Of a stretch of DNA of 64,000 nt, positions 10,496 through 25,400 are shown piece after piece. The notes below the pieces were generated by a model, which searched no databases, had not been told where the DNA came from, and saw only the letters and a list, made by a program, of their open reading frames with translations. Position 1 is the first letter of the stretch. Every line of letters starts with the position of its first letter. The position numbers and the translations under genes are program-made. Location of the stretch: positions 21,656,001 to 21,720,000 of the forward strand of contig OY754469.1 of assembly GCA_963575645.1 (NCBI GenBank), read 5' to 3'. This stretch comes from Xanthostigma xanthostigma. Lineage: Eukaryota; Arthropoda; Insecta; Raphidioptera; Raphidiidae.

Positions 10496-13400
10496 GTAAG
10501 TTCCAAAATATCAATTTGAGATATAAGTACAGTCGGACTCATATATTTTCAACACCTTCTATTTCCCACTGATGTTACTCACGTATTTTAGTTCCTACTA
10601 CTCGCGCAGTGTCTCCTCCTACACTGCCAACAGAGAAATACTTTTGACAACGTTTAACCTCAAATAATTAATAAATAGCCTAATCGAGAAGTGAATTTCA
10701 CGAGAAAAATAGATCCAAGTCTCCAAAAAATATGAGCAATAACTTATTCCATTCAGAAAAATATTCCGAAAAAAACTTTGTTTTTATTTTTTTCGACTAC
10801 AAAAATTGCAAATGTTATTAACAAAAAACGAAAAGAAAAAAAGCCCCTCAGATTTTTGGCAATTACTCAAAAACTATAAGCGATGGCGGAAATTTAAAAA
10901 AAAGATTCTTAAAGAGGAGAAAATTTCCAACAACGGAAGTTCCACTATCGGAACTCTATCTCTGTTATTTATAGTTTTAATTTAACTTTGAAAATAGGGT
11001 TCCGCTCGGCTGTTACAGATTGAGTGGAACGCCCTGTTGAGAGAGTACAACTTATAAAATATTTTTTTATGGTGTTAAATGACAATTTAAAAATTATAGT
11101 GTCATCTTAACACATGAAAGAATAAAGTTCCGTTGAATTTTATTTTTAATTAATATTTTTTTCGAAAAACAGTCTCCATTAGAAACATCAAAAAATGTTT
11201 AAATAATTGGCCTATAAATTTTTTGCTTCATGGAGCCTTTTTTACATAGGTATATACTTAACAAGATCACGTTATAAAAGTTTTTAAAAATTGTTTATTT
11301 TGTTTGTTTCAAAAGCGTCTTTTTCGGAATATTTTTCTGAATCAAATAAGCTATTGCTCAAATTTTTTGGAGACTCGGATATCTATTTTTCTCATGAAAC
11401 TCACTTCTTGATTAGTCTAAAAGGTTTTTTTTTCTGATTGTACCATAATTGCCACGTAGTGAGTATGATAGAGAAGTTAAAAATACATGTACATGAGTCG
11501 ATTGGTCCCGACTAGTTGAAAATACACGAATTCTTCTGTATGTATGAAAATAGAAGAACGTCTTTACGTTCGAGATATATAATAGAGGAAGTCTTGTAAC
11601 CATGAAACATTGAACATATCCAGAGCATTACTTGAGGTAGTACATGACCATTGGCCGGCTAAAGTTCCGAGCGACATTCTGTATATTCATTATCCAGCGT
11701 TGCTCCTCTCTAGTGGTCTTAGTGTTTACGACCGACATCGGGTCGTATAGTTTTGCAGTTTACGGCACTAATCTACATACAACAACCCTCGCGTCCCGGT
11801 GTTAAGGGGTTGTTTAAACGAGAACGGGAATCAACTAAACTAAAAGCCAATTATCCCTACGTATGTGTGTGTGTGTAGGAGTAGGTATTATTATTGTCGG
11901 GATGCAATTTGTGTGTTTAACTAATATTAAACTAAAGAGAATTCTATAAGAGTGGGGTCGCCATAAATTTTTCCAGGCATGTCCACGATTATAACACATT
12001 GCCCGGAATGCGGCTGACATTCTATAACGTAATTTTGCAAGTATGATCCAAAAACAAAACTTCAATCACTTAAATCAAAATATTTATTGTTTGGAATAAA
12101 CTGCAACACTTTTAATTAGACAAAACATTTTTCTCAATTTACAATTGCGCACAAGATTTCTTCTTTCTTTCAAATATTATTGTGTAGGGCCGCAGCAAGG
12201 AAGCGTGCAGAGAGTAGAGTTGTGGATTGTCCGAAAAATTTTAAAACAGAAAATTTTCTGGAAGGTTTTCTAAACCCCTAAGGTATTGTAAAATTAAACT
12301 CTCGTTCACTAGAGGCTACAAGTAACCAAAACGAGTATTTTCATCAGTTCTGGATGTGATGCCCTTTTAAGTTTTCCCTTCCAACAAAAAAACAAATAAT
12401 CTAGTGATGTTTGTATCAGGGGAATTTTCTTTATAACTGCAGCAGCCAGTACAGTGGTGCCATCTTCTGGCCTTTGCCACTACCTCATTGCTTTGTTTAT
12501 CAAATAACAAGAGAAATGGGTAATTTATTTTTGTGTAATATATAGTCTGATTGTATATATCATAATATTCATAATTTATTATATTTAATGGTATACATCG
12601 ATCGTTTTTTTTTTTCAATGTTGCCAACCGATTGAGATGTTTCCCCTGGTAAGTGTCACGAATTTTTTAAAGTCTAATGAGATTTTCCCATAAAAGTAAT
12701 TTTATTTTCTCGTGCCTTACGCACTACCAAAGTGTCGGCTTTAAACATATGGTGTTGAAAAGTTTTGGTAGGAAGTTTTCTGTTCTACAAAATTGTTGTA
12801 ACGCTATTTTTGCAGCATTTTTAGAAACGAGTCAACTGATTTACTTTTGTTTTTTTTTTGCGTATCAAAAATATTACTAAAGACAGCTTGTCTTTTGATA
12901 AAAATGATTAATTTTAGCAAATCTTTATAATCTTGTAATAAAAATTATACTACGTATACCAGCTGTTGATGGATCTAATGAAATTCCCACACTCGTTTTC
13001 AGACACGTTGCAATATTTGAACGCTTGAAATGGAAATAAATTAAAATATAAATAATAGCTCACAATGTTTATCGACGCGTGAAATATATCTAGTTAATTT
13101 TTAAAATAGTGGGCAGTTTAACAGGAGCTGGTGCATTGTCACCCCACACCCGTTGGCTGCCACTCCCTTCACTGCACTGCCTGTTTGTAATTTACATACC
13201 TATATTATATGGCCGAGGGGTGAAATATATAAAAATCAGCAGTTATATTAATGATTGAATACTTTGTACTCGCTCATTGACAAGTGGAATTGTGTGAGGG
13301 TGCACGTACAGTGTGCACGTTTAATTATCGCGCATTCGTAATCTTATCCGCACACTATTCGAGTTGAAATCGTTTAAGATATACATCAAGTGTCAAAAGT

Positions 13401-16400
13401 GCATATAGAATTATGCATTTTTGACACTTGATGTACCTGGGTGACCGAGCTTTGCTCGGAAAGTTAAATAAAATACTGATATGCTGATATCGCCAAAACT
13501 TTGAGAACCGTAGGTTCTCTGTCGCTTCCCTTTGTGGAGCCTACGTCTCCACCATTGTTACAGTCTTACCTTGCGGGGCTGCGCCCCGCTCGGTTGTAAA
13601 CAGCACTAGTCGAGCCTTCGGCTCTCCATATAAGAACCGTAGGTTCTTTGGGGAAGCCTCGCTTCCCTTTGTGGAGCCTACGTCTCCACCTTTGTTACAG
13701 TCTTACCTCGCGGGGCTGCGCCCCTCTCGGTTATAAACAACACTAGTCGAGCCTTCGGCTCTCCATATAAGAATCGTAGGTTCTCTGGGGAAGCTTCGCT
13801 TCCTTTTGTGGAGCAATAAGATATTGCTGAAACAGTTGGACTCCTTTGTGGAGAGGATTGTCGGCCCTTATGGCAATCCGGTACTTGTAAAACTGATTCG
13901 CCGTCATATAGATCTATGATATTGCATCTTTCGCTTCAAATTTAGGTTAAAAATTTATTTATTAAAATTACTCACCTATAATAATAATTGTTTTTAACTT
14001 TCTTTCAAATACGTATTTATTTTAAGTCTCACTTGGATAGTAATTAAAGATTAACTGTCATAATATTTTGAAAACAATTGTTTCATTGTTTGTATTGTAT
14101 AAAATTCCAAAACCTACTTACAATATTTAAGTATTTTCATACTTCAAAAAATTGATTTTTATAATGATAAAATTTGTAAGAAAACGATTTTTTCGAGAGA
14201 TGAGACCTAACTAAAACGATTTTTTGCCCCCCAAAATCCCTTTTCAGTAAATTTCATCCAAATCGTTAGGGCCGTTTTCGAGAAAAAATTTAGGGACATT
14301 GGTACATAGATAGATAGGTAGATACAAGATTAGCTCGTTTAATAATATAGGGATATCGTAAACAATTTCAACTCGAACAGACCTTATATACGCATAATAT
14401 GTCCAAAACTCAATATTAAAGAAAATATCGACGATATTAAAATGCAAAGAGCAAGCATAATAGTAGGAGAGCTACGAGACATTTTTGCATATAGGTATTT
14501 GAGGCATCGTGAAAATTTGTGCAACACTTCGTTTGTAATGTTTGAACCATAGATATAGGTATATTTAATAGATTGCGGATACACTAGCGCCTCCTGCCCC
14601 TATTAGAAGCCATTTTGAATGTGGGATACGCCCTATCGTCGATAATTTCGTTAATATTGAGTTTTTGGACATATATAGTAGAACCTCTTTAAGTCAACCT
14701 CGATAAGTCGAAAACCTCCAAAGCTCGAAACATTTTTTTGTTCCCTTGCCTTCAAGCCCTAAAATCTCTATTACTCGAATTCTTAAAAATAAATTGAACT
14801 TCTGTATCTAGAATATAACAACTCGAAATTAGTTAACACGAATCTCAACCTTCTACAAGACGAATATTTCCTTACGAAATCCTTCATAAGTCGAAAACTC
14901 TATAACTCGAATTTTTTGGCGTCTCCCTTGAAGTTCGACTTACAAAGTTTCTACTGTATTATGTATAGATAAAAATTTTCGACTTGAAATTCCCCAAGGA
15001 ATACACCCTTAAGCTATGCGACTCGAAACGTAAGCCATTCGGTTTAAACTGTATAAATCCACGATATTTAAAAGGTCCAGCTTTGTCCGGGAAGTACAAA
15101 CTTAATATAAATTCGGTTTTGCCGAGAACAATTAAGATGTTTTCACAGATGCAAAATTTGGATCAGTTTTCAGCAGTGATTTCTGATTGTTACAGGACTC
15201 CAGTGGACAGCGTCAAGAACAGTACACCCAGCGGAAGTACATCAGGCGAGGCATCGCGGTCAGCCCGCCGCGCCGTTCTCGGCGCCTTCAGTAAGATGCG
15301 CGACGTGTTGACTCCGCGCCGTCGGCTCAGAAATAATCACAACGGTCACCAGCAACAGGATGTACAGCCTGCCATACTTACGGGAAAGGTCAGTTGTTTA
15401 TCATATTTTTTTTGTTAAGGTTGCGCACATTCGAATTTATAGATTAAATATAGATGAGTAAAAGCTGAGACCATCAGCGTAGTGTCACGCTCATACGAGA
15501 TAACGTAGGGTGATCATCTGATCGGATTTTAAGGGCTTTGACTGTACTCCGTCCGGATCTCGTTCATATTCGTCGTATCACACGAAATCAAAAACCGTTC
15601 CATATTTATATAAATGTTACCGGTCAAACCCGATTACAGGACAAACTAGTTTTGCTTAGGTGAAACTAGTTTTACCTATATACGATAGAATAAACTAGTA
15701 TGGCCTAGGCCAAACTGGTCTGGTCTAAGCTCAATAGGATAAACAAGTTTAGCCTAGGCTGAACTAGTTTGTCCTTGGATAAACAAGTATGGCTAAGTAT
15801 GACTAATGTTGCCGAATCAAATAGGTATATAGAAAGACAAAGATAGAAAGCTTTAAATTTGATCTCGGATGCTGGGTTTAGACAGGAATGCAGGCCATTA
15901 TTCAAACAATCAAATATTTTGTTATTGTCATGTCAATACATTTATAGCTGTTTAATGATTGCTAAAAATAATATGAACAATTTTAATGATCATACTGTGA
16001 TTCATAGTCATGATACTAGAAAAAAGTTAAATCTTTGCGTGTCATTACACAAATATGCTAAGACTACATACGGACCAAATTTGCATGGTATAAAATGTTT
16101 TAATAAATTACCACTGGAAACAAGAATTTTAGAATCAAAGAAATTTTTATTAGAACATTGTTTGTATACATAATAAAAGATTTCTTTAACTGTCAAGGTG
16201 TACATTAATTATTGCACGAATGGCAATAAATTTTATTATTATTATTTTAAAAAATCATGATTATTTTCCAGTATATTATTTATTTTACCTTGAAATTAGT
16301 TCAAACTAGCTAGGCTATACCAGTTTATCCTGGAATGTACATATTCATACTATAGGACAAACTAATTCATCCTAGGCTAAACTGGTTTGTCCTATCGAGG

Positions 16401-19400
16401 TTAGGCCAGACTAGTTTGGCCTAGGGTATACCGGTTTATCCTATCGCATATAGGTAGAACTAGTTTGGCCTAGGCAAAACTAGTTTGTCCTGAAATCGGG
16501 TTTGGCCGGTAATATATATAATAGAACGCCAGTTTTGATTCAAAATTACGAAAATACATTTCTTTTATAAAAATAGTAGATATTTTTCTTTGTTTATTCA
16601 TGCATAATTTTTTAGCAATTGTGTTTTAAATTACATTTTGTAAGAAATGATGATTATATTTTTGTTCGTTTATATCAGAAATGTTACAGATGTGGGTTTT
16701 ACTGATATCTACGGTGGCGGTATTTTGACGCCCACATCTGCAGATGCGGATTTGGAAATAATAATAATTTTAACAATAAATGCGTGACTTCTGATTGGTA
16801 CCTAAATACTAAATTTTCTTGGAAACGAAGTTAAAGATGTTTTCAGTACTTAATAATCAAATTTCAGAACTTGATATATTTGAAGAATAATAATTTTGCA
16901 ACCTTTTCGAAAATGTTGATAATATATAGGTAATTCCTATTGCCCAAGTAAAGTCAAAGAACTCTATCGCGCGTCGTGGCGAGCCCGCCCCCAATAATCT
17001 TGTCATGACTTACATCACATCCGCAATCAAAAACATACCGATGTCAGAAATGATGTGAATGCTCCGCAGTTGCACATGCATCCCTACTTTATGTATTTTT
17101 ATTCGCGGTGCTGTCTATTTTGACAGAAATCTGAGCACCCAAACCGGTCCAGTCAGTGGAGAAAATAGTATTTAATGTAGGCGACACTAGTGTCGCCTAG
17201 TGAAAAGTTTGAGCCGCCAAGTGATTCTGATCGCGACGTCCTGTACCAGAGATGCTCAACCGTTTTCTTAGGCGAGGTTTTTGCTTTTTACTATTTTATA
17301 GGGGCAAGTACCAAGACATGCTGCGTCACAAAATAACGGCGTATAAATTTTGTCCTTTGCGCTGAAATTAGTTGACTTTCGATATTTTAATGTTTCTTCT
17401 GACTAGATTAGGCGTGACTACAATTAGCTAATGGATTTTTGTTACATTATCCTCGTCTTTTCGTCTGCACGTTTGTTACAGTACACCTATGTAACTTTTG
17501 TACCGCCAAGTGAAAATTTCTTAAAATATGCTCGGGGTCCAGCGTTGTCGATAATGCCGGTGTACAAACAGACAGATAACAGTTCTGTTACACATTTTCC
17601 CACTTAGGTATATAAATTTCCACGAAAAGGTGAGAAAAAAAAACGGAGGAAGAAATAAAGATCTCTTTTTGTATTGGCTGGATAATAAAATAGTTCCAGG
17701 GGGACAATGTATTGTTGTGCAATATACTAGATACAGTTTGTGTTGTACATACTTAGAACAATAAAATAGTGTTTAACATTTAAAGAGTTCAGATAAACGA
17801 AATACCAGCGCCAGCAAAGGCCGGATTTATGAGTTGCCGATAATGCATTGCTTTCAGTGCAGATTTACTGCATCAATATACTTAAACCTACATTTAATCC
17901 CGGTTCAGAACGACGTCCCTTTGCCACTGCCTGGTGGTAGTATGAAAAAAAAAATGTTCATGTACAGAATAGAATAAATTTAGATGGTGGTGTAACAAAT
18001 ATTCCCGTTCACATGTTTTTCGCAAAAAAAAGAAACAAGCGAATTTTTGATATCAGAAAAAACCAATGAGATCGATAAAAACGGATAATTTTGAAGAAAA
18101 CTGCAATAGTATTATTTTCAAGTCTTAACAATTAATGTTTTTTTTATCTTTTTGTTTTTATTTTGTTTCTCATTATTTTATTCAAAACTATACGATTTGA
18201 TTTATTTTTTTTATCAACAAGTAATAGAAAACAGAGGAGATGTTTGAACGATTTTTTTGTAACTCATAAAATTATCAATTTACCTGAACTTCGTTCAAAG
18301 CTACTACTAAGTCCTATTATCTGGAATTTTTTCACGTTTGTAATAGATTTTAAATTGGGTTGGGACGGGGAACCCATTGCAAGCGACTTACTAGGCTCAT
18401 ATCTCGCAAATAAAAATATGCAAGTCTTTAATTTACGTCTAATTACTCTTCTATATGTAAATAAAATTATCGACCAATTTTTCATCAGACAATATATTAA
18501 CAAATCATTCACTTACAATTAACCTGTCGATCCGGATTTGGAACTTCTTCAGAATAACGCAATTAAGCTAAAAAATGATTACTAGTTAGTTTAATAATAC
18601 TTAAATTAAAATGTGTATATTTTTTCGGAATAAAAATACATTTAACGATACCTCGATGGGCTACGAAAAAAAAATTGGCATTTAAACTTGCCATGTCGAT
18701 AATCTTCACATTCGAATGTGACAAATATTTGCGTTTATATTCGCAAATATCCAAAAATCAGCAGTCCTTACATATCTAAAATAATATTTATATAGGTATA
18801 TTCGTCAAGGAAACTGCTTTGAAAGTACATTTATTGGACTGTTTCACCTTATTTTTAGCCGTACATAGTAGGAATTTTTAATCATTCTGTATTTATATGT
18901 ATGTTAACTATGTTGTTTCAGGGTCTTTGCAACGTCTCCACCATGAGCTGTTCTGATCCTGATCGTGTTTTAATTGAACTACGTAACGTTTTACAGAAGA
19001 AAGGCATCTCGTGTACACAGAAAGAGTGAGTACTTGTGATCAGAGACGCATTTTAAACCTTTTTTTAACAACCCCCCCCCATAAAATAGCTACTTTTCAT
19101 GCCTGTATAACGGTCGTCAAATGACTTTATCACTAATGCAGTAAAGTAAAATAAACGTATCGTAATGCTTTTTCCATTGTTATCTAAATATTTTACCATT
19201 CCAACCCACAAGTGGGGAATGGTACTAGTTTAAATTTTACAATATCTTTCCGTTTTGAGGTCCCCCGAATCTAAAAAACATATTTTTGGAAAAACTCCGT
19301 GCGTCTGTTAGTATGTTTGTAAACACGATACAGATCAAACGGATAAGCGGTTTGAAACCAAATTATGGGAGGATGTTTGGTATGCAAATATGAAGAGCCC

Positions 19401-22400
19401 TATTGTTTTTGGAGAAAATCGGCACATGCGCGGAAGAGATATATGCTAAAATGGTGTTTTTTATATAATAATGGTATACTTTTCATAACGGCGTATTATT
19501 CTATTTATTTTTTCAAGAAAGTTTTGTTAAAATTTTTTTTAACTTTATAGTTTCGGAAATATTTTGAAAATAAAAAAAAAAATCAGCCGCTCCTTTGTTT
19601 TATGAATCTGTCAGAAATAAACTATAGTTAGGCATGCTTTTATTAATTTTTACATGATGTGGAACATATTATGTAGGTAACCATGGCAACGAATAGTTAA
19701 ACTCATATTGAATATTAGCCATTACCCGCGCCACCTCACGCGATATCAGAAATTTTTATTTTCTTTATTATAATCAAATGTCAACATTTTTGGGAATAGT
19801 CCCGTCGCCCAATTGGCTGGAATATTTTTTAGAAAATTAGGTGATAATCAGCAATTGTTTAGGAGATACGTGCAAAAAATGATCTTGTTCGTAATGATAT
19901 TGCGCGGACAATAAACTTTCGAAGGAGTTAATTGATTTTAACGAAATTTGCATGACAAGTGCGAATTCATTACCGCAAATAAAATCGCTTTTCGTGGAGA
20001 CCAATTTTGCAACGCAAGTCGACGGAAAAATGGTAGCAACCAGTCAATTTGGGCGAAGCTGGTCCGGGCACTTGTTGATTATAAATTTGAACGATAATGT
20101 ATTAAGTCGATTTAATAGGTTTAAAAGAAAAACATTGTATCTACGGCGTATCAAGTTGGGTAATAGCTCTGCTCCACTGTTTATAATTCGGTGAAGCCAA
20201 AGGCTCCATCATTGACGTCGCTGACGAGCGGGGTGCAGCCCCGAAAGACAAGACTAATGAAGTCAAAACATAGGCTCACCAAAAAGTTTCCTCCGAGATC
20301 CGAAGTTTTTCCTAGTTTTAAATAAGTTTAAAGTAATATGTAAGATTTAAAAATTATATTTGCAAAATTAAATTTCGGAATAAAATGATATAACTATGTT
20401 TCATCTCAATGGCATGCGAAGTTGCGGGTAACGGCTAGTAATGTTGTATTCACATAGTTCACTATAGTAATTGAGAACTGGTATTAATTGTCTTAAAAAA
20501 AACTTGAAAATGGTGCGTATTGGTACCTACATTTAAATACGTTTTATAAAATTCATCTCTTATAGGATCGGCTGATATTCTTTGACCTTAAAACAATAAA
20601 TGCGGTTTTTTTTTGTAGACAAACAAAATTCAATATTTGACCCATATTCGATTAAAGCCGATTTGATAATTGTGTGAAGTAGTACGGTCTGATTTTATTT
20701 TATCGTTGTGTGAGAAATATAAACACCTCAAAACCATTCTCGATACGAACCAATCAGATTGCAACACCAATCGCAAAGATTCATTCTATAAAAACAAAGT
20801 AACGTCAACTTTGCAATAAAAACAAAATCTACTCTGTAAAATTCATTCATAGAATTTCACAAGAATATCTAGTACAATTTGTATCTTTCACACTGAAGTT
20901 CTGTCTTTGTTTTACTCATTATAATGATGATAGAAACGGATATCGATAGTTATTTTATCGGGATAAAGTTGGTAGCGATTTGTCGACGGCCGGAAGACAA
21001 GTTGACCGCGACAGCACGTGACCGCACGACCATGAAGACGACGTGATCCCATAAAAAGTGTGTTTTATACACCGCGAAGACACCACACTGCCAGAGAAAC
21101 ACTAAGAAAATAGTAATCATTATATTCTCTGTGGATTATTGTAAAGGTAACCACTTACGAGCGTTTGCGTTAGAGCGGATCAACAACTACAGTCGGACTC
21201 GTGTATTTTCGACACCACCTATTTTTAACCGACGAAAAACAAAAACGGAGGAGGTTCTCAAGTCGACGCGTATATTTTTTTTTAAACTGATTTTATCCAC
21301 GTATTTTCAAGTTTTTTGTCTCTATTTCTTACGCAAATAGGGTTGCCACTTGCCAGACCCAAAAATAGAAAAGCTGGACTCGGCTTTATAGCCGGACATT
21401 CAACCCTAAATGCCGGACTACCTTTTTTAATAAAGAAAAAAAAGAACTTAACTAGGTGTTTTTAATTGTTTTATACTAATCAATCACAGTTTTTATTACA
21501 AAATTAACCTATTTACATTTTACTAAAACAGCCAATTAACATCCAAATTCTATTAAATAGATATATACAAGACAACAAACATATTCTCATTATTCTGGTA
21601 GGAAAAACGAAAATATCTTCATTAAAATTAATTAATTAATTCCAATTAGGGCAATTAAAAAAACTTTAAATATTTAAAAAAATAACAAAATTCCATAAGT
21701 AGGTATGAATAATGGGAATTTAATCTACTCATCGCAAACGTCATTATCTTTGAAATTTCATTGACAAAAAGCTTAACAAAAGCTGGGCTTGTATAATATT
21801 TGGCCGGACACGCGACCGTAAAAAGCCAAACATGTCCGGCTAAAGCCAGACGCCTGGCATCCCTGCACGCAAAGTGTGTCATCCTCCGCCGCTCAGGAAA
21901 AGTATACGTTTAACAGCGTTTAGCTCAAATTAATAAAGGTTTTTTCTGATTCATCTGACTGCCAGAAAGTGAAAATGGAGTTGAAAATACATGAATATAA
22001 TCCAGACAATAGTCTCAGCGCCAAACTACAGATCTTTACTGTTTGACCGAGGAAAGAACGTCAGGGTTTCTTATTTCGGGAAACAGCTGAGGTCATCAGC
22101 GTCTAGAAAAAAACGGTATGTAATTATCCTGTGTTCAGTTATACAAAACGCTTCTGTCACATGGTGATTTGTGACATTCCAGTAACACGGACGTATTTGA
22201 ATGAAGCGTTTCCTATGCAATATCTAGCTGTGTCAATGAATGAATGAATAAATTAGTGGTTATGGCTTAATAGCCCGTTATGCACGTCATCCTAGAAGAA
22301 TTTTTGTGCTCCCCCTTGACCTGGATCTAGTCCTTCAATAATTTGGATCTTCTCATGAACTCCAGAAGGTTGGTGATTAGATTGTCCTGAGGAATTATTC

Positions 22401-25400
22401 CACTCTCATCAATGTATCCAAAGGTTGTTCTCCTGTAGGCTAGGGCCTCGCATTCGAACAGTAGATGGTTGGCTGTTTTGTCCTCCATTTCGCAATATCT
22501 ACATTGTGTCGATTCCTGACGTATCCCCATCGTGTGTAGATGTTTTCTCAGGGCTGCATGCCCGGTTAAGATCTCAACCACTTTTCTGAGTTTAGGTCTA
22601 CTGAGTTTGATCAAGTCTTCTGTAAGCCTGTTTGAAGGGCCCACAAACATTCTTTTCCCATGTTAGTTTCCTGGATTCGAGCTCCAGTAAGTGGTTTGCT
22701 GATTGCGGGTCCAGCTTTTGACAGTTTGTTGAATATCTAGCTGTGTCAATGTAGACTGTTGATTTATTGATGCACCTTTATAAACGAAGTGCCAGTGGAG
22801 TTACGGCGTAAGAGGAATTGATCGCACTTACAGTTGACGTGATTTGTTGTAGAGAATTGCGTCATTTTGTGTAAAAACGAATAGTAAATGCTAATAAATA
22901 TCTGTCATTAATCAAATATTATTTACTAGAGTTTTCCCTCTGTGGAAATCGCATTACACACTACCCGAGAACACATTTTTCGGCTATGGTTTCGTGGAAT
23001 TTTAACAGTTTCAGTCCGCTTCTGCTCAGACGTTCTTTGATTGGGCGCACAATAAATTAAATGTTGAGTGACTAACGGCCATATTCGCCGAACGTAAGTA
23101 TTTATTTATTCGATTTATTTGTACTTCAAATAACTATTCCTTCGAATAAATAGCGATAATTCAATTCACCAACCATAATTATGTTTACTGCAGGTATAAA
23201 TGTATTCTGTCTTACTTCGAGGGCATAAATATTTATTCGGCTGATAAAATAATATTGGCCGCCACATAGATCAAAATACCTAACCTATAAACGTGGAGTA
23301 TTATGTCTACAGTTTGCTCGTGTCAATTTACTTATGTGTTGTTTATTAACCTTTTGTGAAGTGTATAGTTGTAAAACATTTAAGTTAGTGGACGTTTTGT
23401 GTGCAATTGGGTTAGAATAAAATATTATTATTTTGTGAAACTTTTTTTTGTCGTTTACACTAACGCCATCGGTCGGATTTTTGGGTGAACGTCAAAATAT
23501 TCAACAAAAAGAGCAAGGAGTATAATGCAGTGCATATTTATTCTTTAAATAACTTTTCTACCTGATATTTTACTTAGTAAATTGAAAGTAAATTTTATTC
23601 TAAGAAATATATTTGTTCCAAGATTAGTAACTTCTATCTTTAATATAGTGTTCGATGAGTATAGACATAAATTCAATAAATATACCACTTTGTAATCGCT
23701 GCGTTCGGTTCATTCTGTGTGCAACTAACTACTTGTTACTGTATTCGTCCTTCTCATGGCTGAACTGTAGTATGAGAAAAAAAAAACAACTCATCAGACA
23801 ATTTGTAGCTCAAAAAGTATCAATGAAACATGATGTAGATTGATTCTATACAAGTTGTTAATAAAAAAAAAAAAAAACACCTACTCATGGGAAATTCTTC
23901 ACTTTTTCGAATGATTACAATTATTTCTGTTTAGTAGTCACCTATACCTACCTATGTAGATAGTATATTATACAAAACGCATCCGGTTTGATTAAAAACA
24001 TCTATTCGAAGATTTTAATTTAACTTTTTAACAATAAATATGCTGTATCTGATGAGTGTTATATTTAAATCGAGTCATTATAGCTCGAAGAACGATACTT
24101 TTTGTTAGCAATAATTTTATTTTTTACATTCGTTTTGTGGTTGAGAATCGTTATTATTATCGATATGTAAAATAGTAACGGGACCTATGTCTGTAATTTG
24201 GTTTTCTGGCAGGTTTTTGTATATGATACGTAAGAGGGCATCCATAAATTACCTAACGCATTTTTAACGTTATTTTTACCCTCCTCTCTTTGTCATTAAC
24301 AACTTGCAACCTGATGCGGAATTAGGTAACATTTTTCTCGATAAAGAAAAATATCATAATTATTTATTGCATAAAATAAATAGCTAAAATTTAACCAGTG
24401 GGAGACTATATGCGCAAGTTATTCAAGAAATACAAAGCGCGAAATTTTACATAATATACCCCGCCGTTATGTTTGAAAATCGATGTATATTTTTAACGAC
24501 ACTTGTGCTTAATAATATAATTTAATTAACTTAATCCGAGAAAAAAATAACAGTTGAAAATTTTGAAACACAGAAAGGAAAAAATCGTTTTAATAATTTC
24601 ATGGTTCTCTATGTAATATGTTATCACGTCATGTAAAAATTAAACAAAGAATGCTTGTCAACTACCTAACAAACATCTTCAGAACGAAAGAACAACCGAT
24701 TTTTTTATTTTCAAAATATTTCCAAATTTTAAGTTTAGAAAAATAATTTCATAACGTCCTGTAAAACAGATAGAATAATAAACCGTTATGTAAAGTATAC
24801 CGTTGTTATATAAAAATAGTTTTATAACTTGTACTTACCTCTTCTGCGCAGGCGCCGACTTTCCTCCAAAAACATTTTACAAAACTTTCTTTTGTAAAAT
24901 AGAATAATAAACCATTATAAAAAATACACCATTATTATATATTGAAAAACAACGATGGCATATTTCACGATATCAGAAATTTTATTTTCTTTATTATACT
25001 ATTAATGTCAACATTTTGACGTTGGAATGGTCCCGTCGCCCAATTGGCTGGTTTTTTTCTTGGGTCAACGCTAACATTATTATTTTTTGTTACGGAGCGT
25101 AAATCAGGCTCCCACCGCGTAGACGGTGTTTAACGGCGTTTAAATTTGATATCCTTTGCGTTGAAGTTAGTTGATATTTGTTTTTGAATTATTTCTTGTT
25201 AAAAACTCGGACTAGACTAGGCGTGATAAAATAAGTAGCCAAAAATATATTTGATTGTGTTTTAATTTTTAAATTACCCTCGCCCTTTCGTCACGTTTGT
25301 TATTAATAGGCCTATGTAGCTCTCGAGCTGTCAGGCTTAACCCTTTCCGGCTTGATCTTGAATGAAATATGCGGAGCACTTTGAAACGAGTGTGTGAGTG

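Larger units (their letters stand above)
22140..23055 (+). repeat. Unclassified repeat family A, copy 2, split by a LINE
   Basis: After removing the LINE at 22239-22743, this matches 5275-5680. Shared blocks include CAATATC followed by CTGTGTCAATGT, TATTATTTAC, TTTTCCCT and CAGACGTTCTTTG followed by TTGGGC. The superfamily is unknown. Confidence 0.65.

Noticed and set aside
14984-15418. A 144-codon plus-strand frame taken as a single-exon gene
   Set aside because: Only 15196-15388 is coding. The 5' part is intron read-through before an acceptor, and the 3' tail runs past the donor.
15613-16517. Repeated GGACAAACTAGTTT-like units as a possible CRISPR-like array
   Set aside because: The units are degenerate, partly palindromic, unevenly spaced, present in both orientations and framed by terminal inverted repeats. 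The host is a eukaryote.
18163-18522. A 119-codon plus-strand frame
   Set aside because: It has AT-driven composition, no domain, and its 3' part overlaps a family H repeat copy.
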